Shown here: positions 57,590 through 64,000 of the stretch, one piece after another
Layout: each line of letters opens with the position of its first letter
Position numbering within the stretch: the first letter of the stretch is position 1
NCBI GenBank assembly: GCA_043228905.1
Contig: JBHGNT010000012.1
Coordinates: 13,640,001 to 13,704,000, forward strand
Length of the DNA: 64,000 nucleotides
Origin: Azolla caroliniana
Taxonomy: Eukaryota; Polypodiophyta
Direction: 5' to 3'
Position numbers and translations under genes: made by a program
The notes under the pieces: model-generated
Told to the model about the DNA's origin: nothing
The model's database searches: none
What the model saw: the letters and a program-made list of their open reading frames with translations, nothing else

Positions 57590-58145
57590 CAGTAATTGGG
57601 TCTTGTTCATGAGTTTTAGCCAAGCTGAACCGTGAAATCATGACTTAATGGCATAACTAGTTTGGTTTGATTCAGCACGTTTTAGAAATTTGCAAATAAT
57701 TTTTTTTGGCTTGGAATTTCAAGGGTTTGGTTTAGTTCAGTTTGAGCCTTTGTTGGCTTAACAGTTTTCGCTTCAGCACCTTTAAACCATGGCTTAGTAT
57801 TTTCATCTTTAGCACAATTCTAGAAGCGAAATATGCATTTCTTTGCTAGAGGCTCATCCCAACTAGAAATTCATACGACAGAATCTGTCACATAATTGGA
57901 CCCTAAGTAGTTTATAAATGATTGTAAATATTTGTCCAACTATTAATCTTTGTTTTCGACAAAAAGAGCAAACAACTGTGTGAAATTTGATAATAAAAAA
58001 AAAGGAAAAAAAGGGACAATTGGAACAAGAATGATTAAACAAAGAATAGGTTTTATCCCATTCTTAGGCAGTTCAAAAATAAGCAACAAGCACATATCAT
58101 CTTTTTATATGAGAGGGGGCGTAAAGGATATCAATCGACAAATGT
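57590..58145. other. Interval with eroded GGTTCGGTT-type repeat
   Basis: 57610-57790 contains scattered AACCGTGAA, GGTTTGGTTTGATTCAG, GGGTTTGGTTTAGTTCAGTTTG and TTTAAACCATGGCTTAG strings, which resemble a decayed copy of the fold-back element at 40423. The rest is AT-rich without a gene. Confidence 0.4.
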
Positions 58146-58680
58146 CATTCCAGAAAGAAAGAAAGAAGGATATATTAATGTCTTTTAAGAAGCCAAAATG
58201 GCCTATAAGACCAAACTAGAGATTACATCTTAAGTGTTGTTTCTTTGAGAACAAATCAAAATATCTTTTTTTAGCCATTACCATGCCTGCAGTGAAGGAC
58301 AACAGAGGTTTGTAATGTGTATGAATAGCTATGCGTATAATTCATTGAGGTCCCGATACTTAATCTATAAACCCAAACATATATTTTCAGTCAGGTGCAC
58401 TCCATTCTGGATTGACCTATGTTAGAGATCCTTTGAAGACCAAAAAGTACAATATATTGAACCTTACATGTATGGATGACAAGATTCTTTAGTCATGTCT
58501 TAATTCTATTTCCATTTACTTTTTTCTTAGTCACATGTTAATTCTATTTCTGTCTAAATTTTGTAATGAGTTACATTTGCTGTTGTCAAATATCAGACAA
58601 CATTTTAAGATGTAATCTCTTGTTTGGTCTTATAGGCCATTTTGGCCTCTTAAAAGACATTAATATATCTTTCCTTAATA
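58146..58680. repeat. Two LINE 3' tails in inverted arrangement
   Basis: At 58150-58240 (minus orientation) and 58600-58675 (plus orientation) the LINE-family tail recurs: ATGTAATCTCTTG, GGTCTTATAGGCCATTTTGG, CCTCTTAAAAGACATTAATA and a (TTTC)-rich end. The copies face each other across about 360 bases. They are either two severely 5'-truncated LINEs or a SINE-like family that shares the LINE tail. Confidence 0.65.
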
Positions 58681-58721
58681 GTGAAAAGTTAAATAAGACT
58701 AACCTTTGTCTTAACTTATAC

Positions 58722-58814
58722 AAAGTAAACACCTGAAGTGTTGATGCAAATGAACATCTCATGTGGCAGCCTTGGATCAGCCTTTTGCTGCACAAAATCC
58801 CTAGCATTTGTCAT
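58722..58814 (-). other. Exon-like segment of unidentified gene
   Basis: 93 bases, open in one frame (DFVQQKADPRLPHEMFICIN, then TSGVYF), bounded by an acceptor-like GGTTAG and a donor GTATAAG. Phase 0 at both ends fits a splice from TTG|GTAAGA in the segment at 58932-59049. I do not recognise the protein. Confidence 0.3.
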
Positions 58815-58931
58815 CTAACCTTGGTTGTAATGGATATGTGAATAGATAATCAACATACCTGTACATAATACCAACTTGATCCATAAAGGCTGCAACAGCT
58901 TTGTAAGAAATCTATGTAGTCACTTATGCAG

Positions 58932-59049
58932 TTAGACGATATCAGCTTCAGGAGGCAGTGCTGCAGCAGTTCTTACCAATGCAGTTTTCCATTCTCTTTC
59001 ACTTCCTTCTACATAGATTTTTGGTCCAAATTTCTGAATAATCTCATCC
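58932..59049 (-). other. Exon-like segment of unidentified gene
   Basis: It follows a T/A-rich acceptor (TTCAAACAG). It reads DEIIQKFGPKIYVEGSEREW, KTALVRTAAALPPEADIV, then stop at 58932. Alternatively it is spliced at TTG|GTAAGA inside the segment into 58722-58814. A further coding-like piece (VEIPHRRKELQQDDMLIWFH, near 59182-59270, minus) lies upstream. The gene family is unknown to me. Confidence 0.35.
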
Positions 59050-59366
59050 CTGTTTGAAATATATATTCAACATACATGGAAAAAGCCTATTCAGTTAGTT
59101 GCCTCCCAACATAAGTTGTGATGAAAAAAACAACAATATGAGCTGTAGAAATCACAGACTATATGTTTTATTGCCATGAGGAGGCCACTCTTGACATATG
59201 GAACCAAATCAACATATCATCTTGTTGCAATTCCTTCCTACGATGGGGGATTTCCACTCTGTAGTAAAAACTCGATATGTTAAAATAATGCAAGCACTCA
59301 TAGGCTCACCCTTCTAGGTGGACATTTGATTATGAACTTACGTTATCATACCTTCTCGCGAATTAC

Positions 59367-59795
59367 TGTAAAGAATCTAGCTCTAGTAGAGTTGAGTATT
59401 CGAATGCGTAATGTGTGTGTGAGAGTGGGTGTATAAGCGAGAGAAGGAATCAGAGAGAATAACCAGAAAATAAGAAAACACACAGTAGGGGGATGACAGC
59501 TTATGCACTGAAAAGAAAACTATATTAATTAACTAAAGCTCCCCCACAAAGCAGAATGGGCCAAGGGGGTTTTATATACAAGTCCTCAAGGGACTGCCAC
59601 ATTAAATGTGATGGTGGAATCTAACCAAGATATCCACTCGTGTATGATTTTGTCATAAGAATATCTAATATCCTTTGACCACATTAACACTTGACAACTA
59701 CACGGATTGCAATACAGTGTGCTCTCACACTTTTTCACACATCATACTTTTCTTCATAAGCACATGCTCACACAAGTTGAGCTTGATTCTCAACA
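59367..59795 (-). repeat. Solo LTR, probably Copia type
   Basis: About 429 bp with plus-strand ends TGTAAAG and CTCAACA (minus: TGTTGAG...TTTACA). It is flanked by TTAC on both sides (59363-59366 and 59796-59799), or ATTAC if the last A is shared. A TATA-like TTATATAC lies near 59572 and a GA/GT-rich stretch near 59415-59460. No internal retrotransposon sequence adjoins it, so it fits recombination between two LTRs. Confidence 0.55.
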
Positions 59796-59859
59796 TTACT
59801 TTATACACTCAGCATGTGATAAGTGATATTCATCCTCCACTAGGTTTTCTTCCTTGCAC

Positions 59860-60030
59860 GTCTTCATATTTGGGTGATAATGATATGTTACCACCTCAAC
59901 AACTAACTCGACAAGCAGCAGATGGAATCTGGCGACAAGCAGTTCGACAATTTGAGAAAGAAGATGTTTTACGCAAGGCCCATTGTGGAATTGTTGGCGA
60001 GCATTATGTAAGCGACATATACCATCTCTC
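59860..60030 (+). pseudogene. Gypsy integrase H2C2-region fragment
   Basis: Within a 195-codon frame, the stretch AVRQFEKEDVLRKAHCGIVG followed by EHYVSD resembles the sequence before and at the first His of the integrase zinc-binding (H2C2) region of plant Gypsy elements (VLREAHCGIAGGHYAGD). It is short, without the CxxC half, and lies directly before the palindrome. Probably a leftover of the same or a related element. Confidence 0.45.
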
Positions 60031-60120
60031 CGACCACAATCATCTTGATAGAACGTTCTCAGAAGTAAGACATTCGACCTATTGTGTCTGCCGGTTGTCG
60101 ACAGAACAATTATCAACTAC

Positions 60121-62575
60121 ATTGAGACTCAATCCTTGTGGTGATCAACTCTTGAAGCGAGCACGCCAGTACCAGATACAACTCGACGCCATGGCGGTGG
60201 TATGTGACGCCGATCAAGGCTCAAGTCCATCTCGATCCCTTTGCTCGGGGGTGGTTGGGTGAATCGGCACCATTCTTTCTCTCTCTCCTCTCTTATATAT
60301 TTATCTCATATTTCTTTATCTCATGCTTACATTAGGATCAAGCTCTAACAATTGGTATTAGAGTCTCGATTACTAATGTTTCTTTTGTTCATTGTTTTTT
60401 TTATTGGATGGTGATGGATCGATGTGCGGTCGAGCTTGATCCAAAAACACAACAAAAGAACTTCAGTATTCCTTTCTTTTCCTTTCTTTTTCCTTTCTTT
60501 TATATTCTTTCTTCTCCCATTCTAATCATGTTCATGTCATTTTGCATTAATTTCAATCATGAAAATATGTTGTAGGGGTAGTAATTGATTGTATAAAACG
60601 TTTTCATATGTGCATGAGGTCAATACCTCAAATGACATATAATTGACATGTGATTTTTGTCGAATGTGTACGAGGTTAATACCTCAATTGCGTATTACGT
60701 TAACATACATATATTACGTATGCGTATGAGGTCAATACCTCAATTTTTAGGTATTTGATATGCGATCTTTGTCATATGCGTAAGAGGTAAATACTTCAAA
60801 TGCATATTACGTTCACCCTTATTTTAGATGTTTTGTGTTTATAGAGGCTATATCCCTCGATTATGTATCTCGATTACATCATTCGTTGGCTATATTATGT
60901 TAACAAATTTTTAATATATGCATTTGTAATCACGTAATACATATTTGATCATATACATGTGATAAACATACATGTGTATATTAGTTATTACGCATGTGAT
61001 ATTACTTGATCGATGGTTGTCTTTCGGAGTAAGGATCTTGGTGGTCATCCTCACATTTTTGTGAGAATGGTGTAGTCACCATCCTTTTTCAACAAATTTT
61101 TTTTGTTGTTATCCTTGTTGGTCACCTCGATTTTGTAATATATAACAACGAAACAACCATAGCCACAATGATGTTGTGAGCATTAGGGCTTGATCCACTT
61201 CATGTGAGGTCGCTCCTATGACAAGTGCATCCAGCATTCCTCCCTCGTTACATGGTTACAATGCCACCATGAGATCATAAGTACAGAAGGCATTTGTAAT
61301 GACGTAACCATGTGATAGGCTACGTGGGCCTACTACAAAAATCGGGTTCATCTGGCTTGACCATTAGGTTGCACTTTAGGGTATGCCATCGTAATGATGA
61401 GACTTGAGGTTGGGTAACGTACCAAGATGATCTCATGGTGGCATCGTAATCATGTAACAAATGAGGGATATTGGATGCATGTGTCATAGGGGTGACCTCA
61501 CATGAAGTGGATCAAGCCCTTACGCTCACAACATCATTGTGGCTATACTTGTTTCGTTGTTATACATCAGAAAATCGAGGTGACAAACAAGGATAACAAA
61601 AAAAAATTGTTGTAAAAGGATGGTGACTGCGCCATTCTCACAAAAATGTGACAACAGCCACCAAGATCCTTCCTCGAAAGACAACCACCGATCAATTAAC
61701 ATAACGTAACAAACTTCTAATATACACACATATATGTTCATGACATGTATACGATTAAATACATATACATGTGACTACATATGTGTATATAAAAGAATCG
61801 TTAACCAAAACATAACCAATGCATGATGTAATCGAGATACGCAATTGAGGCATATTGCCTCTATGCACACGTAACATCCAAAAAAACAAGAGTAAACGTA
61901 ATAAGCGATCGAGGTATTGACCTCTTACGCATACGACACAAATCGCATATCCAATCTATAACAAATGAGGTATTGACCTCATACGCATACGTAACATATG
62001 TAAGCGAACGTAATACGCAATTGAGGTATTGACCTCTTACACATACGACACAAATCATATATCAAATATATGGCAATTGGGGTATTGACCTCATACGCAT
62101 ACATATGTACGTTTTATACAACCAATCGATTACCAATACAACATATTTTAATGATTGAAATTAAAATATAATGACACAAACATGATTAGAATGCGAGAAG
62201 AAAAAATATAAAAAAAAGAAAGAAAGGAATACCGAAGTTCTTTTCTTGCTATGATTCTAGATCAAGCCCGACCGCACATCGATCGATCACCATCCAACAA
62301 AAAAACAATCAACAAAAGAAATATTAGTAATTAAGGCTCCAATACCAACTATTAGAGCTAGATCCTAATGTAAGCATGAGATAAGGATAATATAGATAGA
62401 TAAGAGAGGAGAGAGAGAAAGAAGGGTGTCAATCCACCCAACCACCCCCGAGCAAAGGGATCGAGGTGGACTCAAGCCTCGATCGGTGTCCAATACCACC
62501 GTCGTGGCTTCGAGTCATATCTGGTGCTGGCACGCTCGCTTCAAGAGTTGATCACCACGAGAACAAAGTCTCGAC
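60121..62575. repeat. 2.45-kb imperfect palindrome made of Gypsy LTR/leader halves
   Basis: Left arm 60121-61278 is matched by the reverse complement of 61427-62575, with a spacer of about 148 bases. Landmarks pair throughout: GTGGTGATCAACTCTTGAAG with CTTCAAGAGTTGATCACCAC, the LTR end plus primer-binding-like TTGGTATTAGAG near 60348 with its mirror near 62345, and TTCATGTGAGGTCG with TGACCTCACATGAA. Each arm therefore reads from the R/U5 part of a Gypsy LTR (homologous to 33896-34315) through the primer binding site into about 900 bases of leader. I see no coding frame over 75 codons. Arms have many substitutions and small indels, so the inversion is not recent. Confidence 0.85.
60621..60800. 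repeat. Short palindromic repeat series in left arm
   Basis: Four copies of GAGGTMAATACYTC (near 60628, 60670, 60729 and 60785) lie at spacings of about 42-60 bases, usually preceded by TGCGTAT or similar. The motif is itself an inverted repeat (GAGGT/ACCTC). The right arm has the complementary set near 61911, 61969, 62024 and 62080. Confidence 0.8.
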
Positions 62576-62764
62576 ATAGGGAAGAAAGTTCATTTCCAAG
62601 TATCCGGCATCAATCTGGTTGTTGGTTGTTCACAACTGCATTTCACACCATTTAGTTTTTGTAAGCTAGAATAGAAAGGCAGTTTACTTTGTGACTCATG
62701 CTGAGAAGAAAACATAGGCAGCTATAATTCTTTGTCAAGTCTAATAAGCATTATCATCTTTTGT

Positions 62765-63145
62765 AGATAGTAAATACACACATACATGCAACAGCATCCT
62801 TGAGATAGGGGGATGCACAATGTGGACACACACTGAATCCGTTATGATTTCCATCATGACATGTCATTGTGTGATTGATGGCCTTCAGACTTGCCCTATA
62901 CCATCGAGTATTCTGTAAAGATTTTACCCATTAGTAATCTAGTCTCAGATAATGAGTAATCACCTCCCTTTTATCCTTTGCAAAGTTTTTTACTGAAGTT
63001 TTAGAAAAAATTACTTGAATCAAAGATATTCACCGGCATATAAAACTTGAAAGATTCCACAATATTTGGGATATGAAAATCCATTCATCTGAGCAAGTTG
63101 TTCAATCACCTCCCCAACTGTTGCCATTGGATCAAGATTAAGGAC
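62765..63145 (-). other. Two exon-like segments of an unidentified gene
   Basis: Segment one (63145-63034) follows TTTCCAG and ends at CCG|GTGAAT. It reads VLNLDPMATVGEVIEQLAQM, then NGFSYPKYCGIFQVLYA. Segment two (62913 to about 62785) follows ATCTTTACAG and reads RWYRASLKAINHTMTCHDGN, then HNGFSVCPHCASPYLKD, before a GTATGTGTG donor. Both look coding and have good splice borders, but their phases do not join without a stop. Either a small exon lies between them or the gene is damaged. The first piece faintly resembles a FERM ubiquitin-like lobe; I do not rely on that. Confidence 0.35.
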
Positions 63146-63149
63146 CTGG

Positions 63150-64000
63150 AAATGGGAAAAACAAATCAACATGTTTTGTCATTTCTTTATTAAAAATTAG
63201 GAACACATCAATCTATCTTGGATTTAATCTCTCTAGAAATAAAACTATTTTGTACTTGACAATACAACCAAATTGGTTTGGTGGTGATGTAGAGTTAGAA
63301 TCTTCTTGAGTTCAACCCTATAAATAATTTCTCACTTGCAAGAATCCTCATGATTCATAGGGAGTGTTGCATGTGATTTTGGCAAGCTACTTCCTGTCTT
63401 TGATTTATCTTAGCTGTAGGAAAGAACCACCAGAATTGCCACATTCTGATTGTGTCACATGAGCAAGATGAAGTACCACAACATAGTACCTCAGTCAATG
63501 TTGAGAGACTAGAACCTGAAGTAAACGAATCTAACTATTTACATTGTTAAGCTATTAAGCCATAATTTCGCGATTGAGTTAGGTTCAAACCAAACCATTG
63601 CCAGCTGCTAAAAATAATATAGGAAGTGTCTCACTAGTTGCACACTATGATTCTAAACTTAGAAAGATTGAAACTTCTGCCTTCGAAAGATTTTCCATTA
63701 GAAATACATTCCTGATACCTTATAAAGCATAGTAGCTACGAACCTAGCTTTGGTTCAAACCAAACCAAACCATTAAGCCATGGCTTAACGGTTTATCCGT
63801 CCAATATAGTTAAACAATTTGTTTTGGTTCAATTATTATTGAATATCTGGTTTTAAAACTCGGGTTTATTGGTTTATAGGTTTATAGGTTTAATAGTTTA
63901 TTGGTTTTTAGTTAACTTTTTTATTTCCTTAATGGTTTAATTGATGTTTTTTGTTTATTGATTTAATTCAGTTAACTTAAATGCTTATGTAATTTAATGG
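63150..64000. other. Window end: AT-rich, eroded fold-back repeat
   Basis: No gene is recognised. 63560-63610 and 63745-64000 contain GGTTCAAACCAAACC, CCATGGCTTAACGG and runs of GGTTTATTGGTTTATAGG, similar to the ends of the fold-back element at 40423. The second copy runs off the window. Confidence 0.4.

Overview
This window is nuclear DNA from a land plant. It holds expanded PLS-type pentatricopeptide repeat (PPR) genes, which serve plant organelles, together with Ty1/Copia and Ty3/Gypsy LTR retrotransposons, LINEs, many microsatellites and very sparse genes. The near-identical long PPR repeats (LGNALVDMYAKCG, VVSWSALIAGYAQEGQG) look to me most like homosporous ferns. That placement is an impression, not a demonstrated identity; a lycophyte is the main alternative.

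Layout. 1-1.6 kb holds LINE debris on both strands. 1.9-4.2 kb is PPR gene 1 (+), with two exons and a broken frame. 4.2-9.0 kb is decayed LINE and Copia sequence. 9.0-9.3 kb is a rearranged PPR scrap. 9.7-12.3 kb is PPR gene 2 (-), intact, behind a 40-bp tandem repeat. 13.2-30.3 kb is a retrotransposon block: Copia A (13243-19056), then Copia B (19221-30287) with a younger Copia C (19582-25151) nested inside it. 30.7-34.3 kb holds a degenerate LINE and a Gypsy tail with an LTR. 35.95-38.94 kb is PPR gene 3 (+), intact, with two exons. 40.4-40.9 kb is a fold-back element with hAT-like ends. 45.1-50.9 kb is Copia D, which carries a LINE insertion. 52.1-57.6 kb is element E, an LTR element with a Gypsy-type gag, no visible pol and several extra overlapping reading frames. 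58.7-63.1 kb has exon-like segments of an unidentified minus-strand gene, separated by a solo LTR and a 2.45-kb imperfect palindrome built from two Gypsy 5' ends facing each other.

Main point. PPR genes 1 and 3 each begin with a PDF motif of the kind found in plant organellar single-stranded-DNA-binding (OSB) proteins. In both genes the motif is split by a phase-0 intron at the same codon and is joined to a long PPR tract. This fusion is visible only after splicing, so ORF-based annotation would miss it. I do not recall it being described, but I could not search. Second-rank observations are the extra ORFs of element E, the palindrome (a possible hairpin-RNA locus), and a bias of in-frame stops in the older retrotransposons toward TAG at probable CAG positions. 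That bias is what deamination of CHG-methylated cytosine would give.

The PPR genes are probably the only host genes with a recognisable role (binding RNA in chloroplasts or mitochondria). Everything else recognisable is mobile DNA in various stages of decay.
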